64,000 bases of DNA from assembly GCF_014198245.1 (NCBI RefSeq), contig NZ_JACIHE010000014.1, forward strand, positions 62,001-126,000, in the 5' to 3' direction. Every line of letters starts with the position of its first letter. Position 1 is the first letter of the stretch. This stretch comes from Bradyrhizobium sp. cir1 (GTDB lineage: Bacteria > Pseudomonadota > Alphaproteobacteria > Rhizobiales > Xanthobacteraceae). Positions 24,638-32,938 of the stretch are shown here, one piece after another. A model generated the notes under the pieces. That model ran no database searches, was not told the DNA's origin, and was given only the letters and a program-made list of their open reading frames with translations. The translations under genes were made by a program, and so were the position numbers.

Positions 24638-27600
24638 ATGCTGGAGAATGAGGCAAGCACGGCAACGGAAAGCGGGTTGAAGCGCTGGCTCGAGGGTGTC
24701 GGTCTCGGCCACTATTCCGATCTGTTCGCGCAGCACCGCCTCGATCTCGACGTCCTGGGGGATCTCACCGAGGCCGATCTGGTCGAGCTTGGATTGCCGC
24801 TTGGCGATCGCAAGCGGCTCCAGCGGGCCATGGCGGCGCTGTTCCGGGCTGAAACGGCGGAGGCCCCGGCGGCGGCACACCCGCAGGCCCGGGCGGAGGT
24901 CGGTGCCGAGCGGCGCCAGCTTACCACCATGTTCTGCGACATGGTCGATTCCACCGCGCTCTCGGTGCAGTTCGATCCGGAAGACGTGCGCGACATGATC
25001 GCGAGCTTCCGCGAGACCTGCGTCCGTGTGGTCAAGCATTACGAGGGCTTTGCCGCCCGTTTCGTCGGCGACGGCATCCTCGTCTATTTCGGCTATCCGA
25101 CCGCACATGAGGACGACGCCGAGCGCGCGGTGCGTGCGGGGCTCGAGATCGTGCGGGTGTTGTCGACCGCGCGCGCGATCGAGCCGCGCGGCGCGCTCAG
25201 CCATTCGCCTGCCGTCCGCATCGGGATCGCGACCGGTCTCGTCGTGGTCGGCGATCTCGTCGGGCAGGGCACCGAGGAGCGCGACTCCGCAGTCGGTGAA
25301 ACCGTCAATCTCGCCGCGCGGCTGCAAGCCCTGGCGCCGCCCAACGGCGTCGTGATCTCCGCCTCGACGCAGTCGCTGCTGAAGGGAAAGTTCGACTACC
25401 GCGATCTCGGCGTCCATGCGCTCAAGGGCATCTCGGAGAAGGCGCAAGCCTGGCACGTGATGCGCGCCTCGCGGGTGGAGACCCGCTTCGCCGCGGCGAT
25501 GGGCGCGCGGCTGACGCCGCTCGTCAACCGCGAGGAGGAGATTGCGCTGTTGATGGGCCGCTGGCAGCAGGTCAAGGGCGGCGACGGCCAGGTCGTGGTC
25601 AAGTTCGGCGAACCCGGCATCGGCAAGTCGCGCATCATCCAGGAAATCTTCGAGCGGATATCAGGCGACCGGCATGCGCAGGTCTCGTTCCAGTGCTCGC
25701 CCTATTACACCTCGACCGCGTTCTATCCGTTCGCCGAGCAGCTCAAATTCTCCCTCGGCCTCGACCGCGAGGATGCCTCCGCGCTGTCGCTGGCGAGCCT
25801 GGAGACCGCGATCGCCGCCGCCCATGGCGACATCGAGCAGGTCACGCCGCTGTTTGCCGCGCTGCTGTCGATACCAACCGGAGGCCGCTATCCGCCACTC
25901 GACCTGTCGCCGCAGCAGCAGAAGGATGCGACCGTCGCGGCGCTGGTCAGTCACTTCCTCGGCCTCGCGCGCGAGATGCCGCTGGTGATCGCGTTCGAGG
26001 ATCTGCACTGGATCGATCCGACCTCCCGTGAAGTCATCGACCTGCTCGTCGACCAGGTGCAGAACCGGCCGATCCTGGTCATCATCACTGCGCGCTCCGA
26101 ATTCCAGCCGAGCTGGAACGCGCATTCGCATATCACGACGCTGGTTCTGAACCGCCTGAGCCGGCAGCTGCGCACGACGCTGGTCGAGCGCGTCGCGGGC
26201 CGCGAGCTTCCGAAGGAGGTTGTCGAGGAGATCATCGTCAAGACCGACGGCGTGCCGCTGTTCCTGGAAGAACTCACCAAGACTGTTCTGGAATCCAACC
26301 TCCTGACCGAGCGGCACGGACGCTACGTGCTGTCGGGCCCGTGGCGGCAAATGGCGATCCCGGCAACGTTGACGGACTCGCTGATGGCGCGGCTCGACCG
26401 GATGGGCCCGTTCAAGCGGATCGCGCAGATCGGCGCCACCATCGGCCGCGAGTTCTCCTACGAGACGCTCCAGGCCGTGGCCAACACGCCGGCGGAGCAG
26501 ATCGAGGCCGCGCTCAACCATCTGGAGGAGGCCGGGCTGGTCATGCGGCGTGGCCATCCGCCGGATGCGCTCTACTCCTTCAAGCACGTGATGATCCAGA
26601 ACGCTGCGCATGCGAGCCTCCTGCACAGCGAGCGCCGCAAGCTGCATGCGCGCATCGCGCAGGTGCTTAGCGAGACGTACCCGGAGAGGACCGATCGCGA
26701 GCCGGAGCTGCTGGCCCATCATCTCACCGAATCAGGCCAGAGCGAGGGTGCCGCCAGCTTCTGGCTCAAGGCCGGCAAGCAGGCGGCCAGGAGCGGCGCC
26801 AATCTGGAGGCGATCGGTCATCTGCGCCGGGGCTTGAGCGTCGTGCAGGCCAATGCGCGCATGCAGGGCGCCGACGAGATGGAGCTCGAGCTGCGCATCG
26901 CGCTCGGCAACGCGCTGATCGCCGCCAAGGGCTATGCGGTGCAGGAGGTCGAGGAGAACTACATCCGCGCGCTCGAGCTCGGCCAGCAGCTCGACGACGA
27001 CGAGAAGGCCTTCGCCGCGACCCGCGGCCTCTGGGTCTGCCATTTCATCCGTGCCGATCTCACCCGCGCGCACGATCTCAGCGTCGAGCTGTTGAAATTC
27101 GCCAAGCGCCAGCGGTTCAACGAGCGGTCGCAGCCGGCACAGCAGACCGGCTATCTGATCGAGGCGCACCGTTCGATCGCGATGACCATGCTCTATCGCG
27201 GCCGTTTTGCCGCCTCGCAGCATCATCTGCACCGCTGTATCAACCTCTACAGCCCCGATCTGCATTCCGATCTGATGGAGCGGCACGGCACCGATCCGGG
27301 CGTCGTCTCGCTGTCCTATCTCGGCTATCTGCTCTGGTTCCTCGGCCGGCCCGACGCGGCGCGTCAGCACAGCGAGCAGGCGATCGCCAATGCCGAGAAG
27401 ATCCGCCATCCCTTCACGCTCGCCTTCGCGCTCGTGTTCGGCGCCTATCTCTGCCAGCATTTGCGCGACGTCGAGGGCACGCGCGACCACGCCAACCGGG
27501 CCATGATCATCGCCACCGAGCACAATTTCCTGCACTGGAAGCAGCAGGCCGCGATCCTGCGCGGATGGGCACTGACGCAGCTCGGCGAGGCCGACGAAGG

Positions 27601-28105
27601 TCTCAGCCAGATGCGCTTCGGCCTCGACGAATACGAGGCGATGGATTCCTGGCTCGCCGGTTGCTGGTTCCGCTGCCTGCTGGCTGAAGCCTATGCCAAG
27701 GTCGGGATGCGCGATGCCGCCTTGCGCGCGCTGGACGGCGCGCTCGCGACCGCGCGGCGAACCGGCGATCATTCCTACCTCGCCGAGGTCTATCGCCTGC
27801 AAGGTGAGATCACGCTGTCGGGCGGCGACCCGGCCTCCGCGCAGGAGGCCGAGGACCTGTTCGGCCTGTCCTTGGAGGTCGCCCGCAAGCAGGGTGCGCT
27901 GTCCTGGGAGCTTCGCACCGCCGTCAGCCTGGCACGCCTGTCGCAGCAGGCCGGCAGGCGTGAGCACGCACGTCTGCTGCTCGTGCCGATCGTGGGCAGG
28001 TTCAGCGAAGGTTTTTACACGCCGGACCTGAAGCAGGCGATGCAGCTGGTCAACGAGCTCGATGCGGACGTGCCGGTTCGTGAACAGGCCGATGCGGCGA
28101 GATGA
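24638..28105 (+). CDS. SAM-domain, class III cyclase, AAA ATPase and TPR signalling protein
   Basis: A 1155-residue multidomain protein. Residues 12-70 are a SAM-like helical domain (LKRWLEGVGLGHYSDLF). About 95-260 is an adenylate/guanylate cyclase domain with metal ligands D101 (FCDMVDS) and D145 (VGDGILVYFG) and the NLAAR catalytic segment. About 300-560 is an ATPase with P-loop GEPGIGKS and Walker B VIAFEDLHWID. The C-terminal half is helical tetratricopeptide-type repeats. This layout matches the rhizobial and mycobacterial cyclase-ATPase family thought to couple nucleotide signalling to protein binding. Its stop overlaps the next gene by four bases, and it diverges from the peptide synthetase gene. 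Confidence 0.88.
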   Translation: MLENEASTATESGLKRWLEGVGLGHYSDLFAQHRLDLDVLGDLTEADLVELGLPLGDRKRLQRAMAALFRAETAEAPAAAHPQARAEVGAERRQLTTMFCDMVDSTALSVQFDPEDVRDMIASFRETCVRVVKHYEGFAARFVGDGILVYFGYPTAHEDDAERAVRAGLEIVRVLSTARAIEPRGALSHSPAVRIGIATGLVVVGDLVGQGTEERDSAVGETVNLAARLQALAPPNGVVISASTQSLLKGKFDYRDLGVHALKGISEKAQAWHVMRASRVETRFAAAMGARLTPLVNREEEIALLMGRWQQVKGGDGQVVVKFGEPGIGKSRIIQEIFERISGDRHAQVSFQCSPYYTSTAFYPFAEQLKFSLGLDREDASALSLASLETAIAAAHGDIEQVTPLFAALLSIPTGGRYPPLDLSPQQQKDATVAALVSHFLGLAREMPLVIAFEDLHWIDPTSREVIDLLVDQVQNRPILVIITARSEFQPSWNAHSHITTLVLNRLSRQLRTTLVERVAGRELPKEVVEEIIVKTDGVPLFLEELTKTVLESNLLTERHGRYVLSGPWRQMAIPATLTDSLMARLDRMGPFKRIAQIGATIGREFSYETLQAVANTPAEQIEAALNHLEEAGLVMRRGHPPDALYSFKHVMIQNAAHASLLHSERRKLHARIAQVLSETYPERTDREPELLAHHLTESGQSEGAASFWLKAGKQAARSGANLEAIGHLRRGLSVVQANARMQGADEMELELRIALGNALIAAKGYAVQEVEENYIRALELGQQLDDDEKAFAATRGLWVCHFIRADLTRAHDLSVELLKFAKRQRFNERSQPAQQTGYLIEAHRSIAMTMLYRGRFAASQHHLHRCINLYSPDLHSDLMERHGTDPGVVSLSYLGYLLWFLGRPDAARQHSEQAIANAEKIRHPFTLAFALVFGAYLCQHLRDVEGTRDHANRAMIIATEHNFLHWKQQAAILRGWALTQLGEADEGLSQMRFGLDEYEAMDSWLAGCWFRCLLAEAYAKVGMRDAALRALDGALATARRTGDHSYLAEVYRLQGEITLSGGDPASAQEAEDLFGLSLEVARKQGALSWELRTAVSLARLSQQAGRREHARLLLVPIVGRFSEGFYTPDLKQAMQLVNELDADVPVREQADAAR

Positions 28106-28896
28106 GCGATCTTGCCGCCGCGCGTGCGCGCTATGTGGAGTTGATTGCCAGGCGCGAGCGAATTTCCTCCAAGCGTCTGCTCGACGCGCTCGCTGCCGTT
28201 CCGCGCGAGGATTTTCTGGCCAGAGGCCCTTGGCGTATCAAGAGCGAGGCGGCGCGCAGCTACCGGCTGACGCCGGACGCCGACCCAGTTCATCTCTATG
28301 ACAATGTGCTAGTCGCGATCGACGCGCGCCGCAAGCTCGACACCGGCCTGCCGAGCCTGTGGGCCCATCTGATCGACGTGCTCGAGATCGGTCAGAAAGA
28401 CGACGTCGTGCAGATCGGCTGCGGCCTCGGCTATTTCTCGGCGGTGCTGGCGGAGATCGTGGGTCCAAGGGGCAGGGTGCGTGCGATCGAATGCGACGAG
28501 CGGCTTGCCGCTCGCGCTGCAAATTACCTTCACCCATATCGCAACGTTGAGGTCGTTCACGGTGACGGCTGTGAAGCGCTCGACGAGTCCGCCGATGTCA
28601 TCATCGTCCACGCCGGCTTTTCGCACCCGCATCCGCTCTGGCTCCAGTCGCTGCGTCCGCGCGGGCGCCTCCTGGTGCCGCTGACGCAGCGGGATCGCGA
28701 AGGCGCGGTGATCAAGATCAATCGGAGGGGCAAGGGCTTCGAGGCCGAGGCGGTGCAGCAGATCCGGATATTCCCCGGCCAGGGCCGCGGCATGACCGCG
28801 CTCGACGACCGCGTCGCCGACTGGTGGCAGCGCGCCGCCGCTCTGGCGCCGCTGCGCTTTCGCAGGCTCGAGCAGGGGCTGCCGTCGGATGGCTAA
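28102..28896 (+). CDS. protein-L-isoaspartate O-methyltransferase-like methyltransferase
   Basis: A 264-residue class I methyltransferase. The opening SSKRLLDALAAVPREDFL matches the PCMT family, and motif I is VVQIGCGLGYFSAVLA, followed by AIECDERLAARA. Later blocks (DVIIVHAGFSHPHPLWLQSLRPRGRLLVPL) fit the SAM fold. The usual length is about 210-220 residues, so this one has roughly 40 extra at the end. The start overlaps the cyclase stop (ATGA). The last 20 bases, including the stop codon, are repeated exactly 577 bases downstream, beyond a toxin-antitoxin-like insert. Confidence 0.78.
   Translation: MSDLAAARARYVELIARRERISSKRLLDALAAVPREDFLARGPWRIKSEAARSYRLTPDADPVHLYDNVLVAIDARRKLDTGLPSLWAHLIDVLEIGQKDDVVQIGCGLGYFSAVLAEIVGPRGRVRAIECDERLAARAANYLHPYRNVEVVHGDGCEALDESADVIIVHAGFSHPHPLWLQSLRPRGRLLVPLTQRDREGAVIKINRRGKGFEAEAVQQIRIFPGQGRGMTALDDRVADWWQRAAALAPLRFRRLEQGLPSDG
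28877..28896 (+). repeat. 20-base direct repeat, left copy (methyltransferase 3' end)
   Basis: GGCTGCCGTCGGATGGCTAA forms the last codons and stop of the methyltransferase gene. The same 20 bases recur at 29454-29473. The pair brackets the antitoxin and toxin-remnant genes, and similarity fades gradually upstream of both copies (LEQG-LPSDG against LEAR-LPSDG when translated). Confidence 0.8.
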
Positions 28897-28954
28897 GTCG
28901 TTAAAAATACGACGTTTTATGTTCTTCTGGCATTCGCCGTTGAATACATGGAAT

Positions 28955-28969
28955 ATATGAATTACATAT
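28955..28969. promoter_or_regulatory. ATATG-N5-CATAT palindrome before the antitoxin gene
   Basis: A perfect 5-base inverted repeat in an A/T-rich patch that contrasts with the surrounding G/C-rich DNA, 29 bases upstream of the antitoxin start. Phd-type antitoxins commonly repress their own promoter by binding such a palindrome. The site is seen; the autoregulation is inferred. Confidence 0.4.
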
Positions 28970-28998
28970 TTCGCGGTTTTGATGTGATCTGGTGAGGC

Positions 28999-29265
28999 AT
29001 GCGGGATCTAAAGGAGTTCAGTGCGCAGGATCTGCAAAGGCGGTTAGGCGAGGTCCAGGACGCAGCCCTCGTTGCACCGATTGCGATCACGCATCGCGGT
29101 CGCCGGCGGCACGTCATGATGTCCATCGATGAGTTCAACCGCCTCGAACAAGCCGCCAGCGCGAGGGTCTACAGGATCGGAGAACTGCCCGCCGATCTGG
29201 CGGAGGATCTGGCCAATGTCGAGATGGATTCCCGGCATGATCATCTCGACAAGCTGCTGGACTAG
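28999..29265 (+). CDS. Phd/YefM-like type II antitoxin
   Basis: An 88-residue protein with the Phd/YefM plan: a short strand and helix (SAQDLQRRLGEVQDAALVAPIAIT), the turn HRGRRRHVMMSIDEFNRLE that ends the DNA-binding fold, and a C-terminal acidic tail that would wrap a toxin. An A/T-rich region with a palindrome lies before it. A truncated toxin-like frame follows nine bases after its stop. It sits between 20-base direct repeats. Confidence 0.68.
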   Translation: MRDLKEFSAQDLQRRLGEVQDAALVAPIAITHRGRRRHVMMSIDEFNRLEQAASARVYRIGELPADLAEDLANVEMDSRHDHLDKLLD

Positions 29266-29273
29266 GTGACGGC

Positions 29274-29429
29274 TTGAGCGAGCAATTGCCGGCACCTGAA
29301 CCGGGCATGGTCGTTCGCTTCGATTATCAATGGGCCCGCAGCGTTCGCGACCGGCTCGTCGAAGAGTTGAAGAACCAGCGGTTGAAGATGGAGAATGTGC
29401 GCTATCTGCCGCCACGTACGAGGTCGTAG
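29274..29429 (+). pseudogene. toxin remnant (possibly PemK/MazF-like), truncated
   Basis: A 51-codon frame from TTG: LSEQLPAPEPGMVVRFDYQW, then a short unrelated-looking tail and a stop. The opening PEPGMVVRFDYQWAR resembles the first strand of PemK/MazF-type toxins found next to such antitoxins, but the remaining 70 or so residues are missing or out of frame. The position right after the antitoxin supports a decayed toxin. The identification depends on about 18 residues and is tentative. Confidence 0.4.
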
Positions 29430-29453
29430 CTGTCCGGCAGACTCTCGAAGCAA

Positions 29454-29473
29454 GGCTGCCGTCGGATGGCTAA
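29454..29473 (+). repeat. 20-base direct repeat, right copy
   Basis: An exact second copy of the 20 bases that end the methyltransferase gene. In the same frame it reads LPSDG and a stop, as if the insertion of the antitoxin/toxin segment had duplicated or displaced the gene end. Confidence 0.8.
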
Positions 29474-29568
29474 CGCTTCGTTTCATTTTACCTTGATTCC
29501 GTTTGTGAGTTTCCAGCATCTCGCGGTGCGGCTATGAGTGCGGCCAGATCGCCATTCGAGCGCGCCCA

Positions 29569-30519
29569 ATGCATTCCGTTGCCCTGCTGACTGCGAGCTA
29601 TGCCAAGGATATCGAACGCTTTTCGCTGCTCAGCGAGAGCATCGACACCTGGCTGACGGGATACACGCGGCATTATGTTCTCGTTAACGATGAGGACGTG
29701 CCGCTGTTCGCGCGCTTCGCGTCCGACAAGCGCGTCATCGTTCCGGCCTCGCGTTACTTGCCGAAATGGCTGTTCGCGCTGCCGCCGGCGCTCCAGTTCA
29801 TCAGCAAACGACGCGTCTGGCTGTCGCTGCTGTCGTCGCCCGTGCACGGCTGGCACATCCAGCAGATCCTGAAGATCGCCGGCGTCCTCAATGCGCCCGA
29901 GCAGCGCGTCTGCATCCTGGATTCGGACAATCTGTTCTTCCGCGAGTTCGACGTCGGCCGGTATGCCGGGGCTGAGAAGACGCCGCTCTTCGTCACGCGC
30001 AAGGGGATCGACGCCGACCATCCCTTGCATGTGCTGTGGCTGCGCACCGTGGATCAGCTTCTCGGTGTCAAGGAGCGCTCGTTCCCGGCCGACGATTATG
30101 TCGGCAACGCGCTGGTCTGGGACAAGGACACCGCGCGCGCGATGACCGACGCCATCAAGTCGGCGACGGGCCTGAGCTGGGCTCTGGCGCTGTGCCGAAT
30201 GAAGAAGTTCTCGGAATACCTGCTCTACGGAAACTTCGTCGCCAGTTCGCCGACGCATCTGGCGGCCCATCGGGTGACGGAAGACAGCATCGCGGTGTCG
30301 CACTGGGACGACACCCGCCTGGACCGGTCGGCGATCGAGGCGATGATGCGCGCAGCTTCCCCCGAGCAGGTCGCGCTCTGCATCCAGTCCTATTCGTCGA
30401 CCTCGATCGAGGATATCCGAGACGTGTTCAGGCTGAACTCGGCTGACAGGCGCAGTCCGAGCCTGGCTCCCGATCAGATCGGGGACGCACCCGCGTTCGA
30501 GACGCCGAAGGCAGGTTAG
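29569..30519 (+). CDS. DUF6492-like protein, probable glycosyltransferase
   Basis: A 316-residue cytoplasmic-looking protein. It opens with SVALLTASYAKDIERF and has an acidic DxD-like centre, CILDSDNLFF at about 115-124, in the position where GT-A glycosyltransferases bind a metal and sugar nucleotide. The pattern matches the DUF6492 family as I know it. It is convergent with the GH10 gene (three bases between stops) and stands beside a glycosyltransferase and a flippase, so a role in a surface polysaccharide is reasonable. Confidence 0.65.
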   Translation: MHSVALLTASYAKDIERFSLLSESIDTWLTGYTRHYVLVNDEDVPLFARFASDKRVIVPASRYLPKWLFALPPALQFISKRRVWLSLLSSPVHGWHIQQILKIAGVLNAPEQRVCILDSDNLFFREFDVGRYAGAEKTPLFVTRKGIDADHPLHVLWLRTVDQLLGVKERSFPADDYVGNALVWDKDTARAMTDAIKSATGLSWALALCRMKKFSEYLLYGNFVASSPTHLAAHRVTEDSIAVSHWDDTRLDRSAIEAMMRAASPEQVALCIQSYSSTSIEDIRDVFRLNSADRRSPSLAPDQIGDAPAFETPKAG

Positions 30520-30522
30520 CCT

Positions 30523-31590
30523 TCAGGCGTCCTTCGTGAACTTGCTGATGACGTCCAGGAACGGCTTCGGCTTGAACTCGCCGTCGAGCGGCAGCGGACG
30601 GTTCGGCTGCTTGTCCTTGCGGGCAAAGGTGCCGTTGATCCAGCTGTAGCGGTCCGAGATGCCCCAGGTCAGGATCGAGCGCACCGGTCCGCTGGCCGAG
30701 ACGGCCGTCAGCAGATCGTCGACGCGCTTGGCGACGATGGTGTCGCGTTCCGCCGGATTGCCCGTCAGCTTCTGGTCGTCGACGTCGAGCTCGGTGACGA
30801 GCACCTCGAGCCCCCATGATCGCAGCTCGGTGACGAATTCGGCGAGGCCATGCGTGTCGATCTCGAGCTCGGCATGCAGATGCGATTGCAGTCCCACGGC
30901 GTGCAGCGGAACGCCCTGGTCGAGCAGCTCCATGATGAGGTTGCGGTAGGCCGCGCGCTTGGCGATGAAGGAGTCCTTCACCGATTCGATGTCGTATTCG
31001 TTGATCGCGAGCTTTACGTATGGATCGGCCGCGGCCGCCGTGCGGAACGCCAGCGGAATCCAGCTTTTGCCGAGATGCTGCGTCCAGAACGTATCGCGCC
31101 GGTCGGTGATCCCCTTCGGGTTGTCCGGGATCGGCTCGTTGACGACGTCCCACGACGTCAGTTTGTCCTTGTAGTAGGACACAACAGTGCCGATGTGGTC
31201 GAGATACGCGCGCTCGACGCCCTTGGCGTCCTTGATCTGCTTGGTCCAGTCCGGAATGTCGTGATACCAGGCGAGCGCGTGTCCGCGCATGGTCAGATCG
31301 TTCGCCCGCGCGAAGTCCAGGATCGCATCGGCGCGCTCGAAGGCGAAGGTGTGCGCGTCCGGCCGCAGCATCGGCCATTTCAGCTCGAGCACCGGAACCA
31401 CCTGCGTGCAATAGGTGCTGATGGCCTCGCCGAGCCTGGGATCGGCTTGCAGGTCCCAGAGCGTTGCCGCAGCACCAAAGCCCGGACGACGCTGGGCGAT
31501 TTTAGAGGCCGGTAACGCTGACGCGGAGACGCCCGCCGCGAACGTCGCGGCGCTGCCGAGGAGAAATTCGCGTCTGTCGAGCCTGGTCAC
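30523..31590 (-). CDS. GH10 endo-1,4-beta-xylanase family protein, Tat-exported
   Basis: A 355-residue glycoside hydrolase of family 10. The N-terminus is a twin-arginine signal (DRREFLLGSAATFAAG). The acid/base Glu is in WDVVNEP (E152) and the nucleophile in VTELDV (E267); the conserved GHALAWYHDIPDW block is present. It would cut a beta-1,4-linked glycan in the periplasm or outside. The GTG start overlaps the glycosyltransferase stop by four bases, so it is translated with a polysaccharide gene. A role in trimming the cell's own polysaccharide is therefore at least as likely as attack on plant xylan. Confidence 0.87.
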   Translation of the reverse strand: MTRLDRREFLLGSAATFAAGVSASALPASKIAQRRPGFGAAATLWDLQADPRLGEAISTYCTQVVPVLELKWPMLRPDAHTFAFERADAILDFARANDLTMRGHALAWYHDIPDWTKQIKDAKGVERAYLDHIGTVVSYYKDKLTSWDVVNEPIPDNPKGITDRRDTFWTQHLGKSWIPLAFRTAAAADPYVKLAINEYDIESVKDSFIAKRAAYRNLIMELLDQGVPLHAVGLQSHLHAELEIDTHGLAEFVTELRSWGLEVLVTELDVDDQKLTGNPAERDTIVAKRVDDLLTAVSASGPVRSILTWGISDRYSWINGTFARKDKQPNRPLPLDGEFKPKPFLDVISKFTKDA

Positions 31591-32690
31591 GCGTGGTTCT
31601 GCATCACGGCTTCGGCGATCTCGTAATAGTGAAGCGCGCCCTTCTCGAGCGTCAGATTTTCGGTCACATAGTCGCGCGGCGCGAAGTCACCGGCGTTCAC
31701 ATGCGACCAGAACGCGCTCCAGCCGGAGATGAAGCCGGCGGCGTCGGCGAAGGTCATGCCGCAGCGTGCGTCGAAATAAGGCACCGAGGATACGCCGCCC
31801 TCGTACCGCACCTTGTGCGGAAAATACTTCGGATCCTGCCACGGCCCGCCGCGATCCCACGCAAAGACGGGGACGCCGCTCGACAGCGCCTGCTCGCATG
31901 CGATGCCCTGGCTCTCGTGCTCGCACAGGAAGATCATGCTGCGGCAACGCGCCAGCGCCGCCTTGTAGTCGTCTTCCTTGTAATGACCGTAGCGGATCAC
32001 CTCGACCGTGCGGCCGCCGGCTTCGAGATGCCTGCGGATCGGTTCGATCAGTTCGGACTCATATCGCTCGTAATCCCAGCGGACCTTGTCATAGAGCAGC
32101 ACGTCCACGCTCTTGCGGTCGGCCGGTGTCGGCGTCCACAGGTCGGTGTCGATGCCGACGGGCCAGGCGTCGACATGGGGCCAGTGCGGACGGAACATGT
32201 CGGCGTACCATCTGCACGGCACCAGGACGCGCTTCACCTGCAGGTCGTTCAGGCGTTCCGGTGCATCGACCGGGTGGTCATACATGGCGACGCCGAGCAG
32301 GAGCGGGTTCTTCCACTTGAACCAGTCGAGCACGAACGGCCGCCCGATGATGCAGGCGAGCTCCTCGGGGTGCTTCTGGATGTAGCGATAGTCGTTGACG
32401 CGGTAGCGGATGCCGAGCCGGTCGAGGCCCGCGCACAGATTGAGCAGGACGCGGCGCTGTCCGCTGATGAAGGACTCGCCCTTGACCAGGCGCCGCAGCA
32501 GCGGCCGGATGTGGCGATCACCGGGAAGCCAGCGGTCGTCGCGCTCTTCAAAGAAGAGGTTGAGGACCATCCTCTCGCGGTTTTGCGAGCCGAAATCCGC
32601 CGGAACGAGCGGAGCGTCGGTGCCGCCATGCGGCCGGGAGGTCGGGTGCGCCCGCGTTCGTTCGGCAACGTCCATGTCAGTCACGTCCAC
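31587..32690 (-). CDS. glycosyltransferase (GT4-like)
   Basis: A 367-residue protein. The C-terminal half has the GT-B donor-site features: PVGIDTDLWTPT (first strand of the second domain), then IFLCEHESQGIACEQALSSGVPVFAWDRG, the EX7E-type motif of family 4. The N-terminal 40 residues are variable and the start could be a later Met (MVLNLFFEE, residue 41). It overlaps the xylanase gene downstream. Likely cytoplasmic sugar transfer in a surface polysaccharide pathway. Confidence 0.78.
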   Translation of the reverse strand: MDVTDMDVAERTRAHPTSRPHGGTDAPLVPADFGSQNRERMVLNLFFEERDDRWLPGDRHIRPLLRRLVKGESFISGQRRVLLNLCAGLDRLGIRYRVNDYRYIQKHPEELACIIGRPFVLDWFKWKNPLLLGVAMYDHPVDAPERLNDLQVKRVLVPCRWYADMFRPHWPHVDAWPVGIDTDLWTPTPADRKSVDVLLYDKVRWDYERYESELIEPIRRHLEAGGRTVEVIRYGHYKEDDYKAALARCRSMIFLCEHESQGIACEQALSSGVPVFAWDRGGPWQDPKYFPHKVRYEGGVSSVPYFDARCGMTFADAAGFISGWSAFWSHVNAGDFAPRDYVTENLTLEKGALHYYEIAEAVMQNHA

Positions 32691-32938
32691 GCATCGGATG
32701 GGTCGGGCGACCTTTTGATATCATTGCTTCTTTTCTGTGATCGCGCCGGTTCCTACAAGGACAGGGCAAATTTAACGCTAACGCGCGATAACCGCTGACA
32801 CGTTTCATTCGCGATCCGATTTGCAGGCTTATGCGACTATCTTGATCGGCGCTCGCGGCGCTGGTGCGACGGCCGCAGCAAAGGCCAACTGTTTTAACGT
32901 CCCGTTAATCTTCAAGGCGCCGCCGGTCCCGTGCTCGC

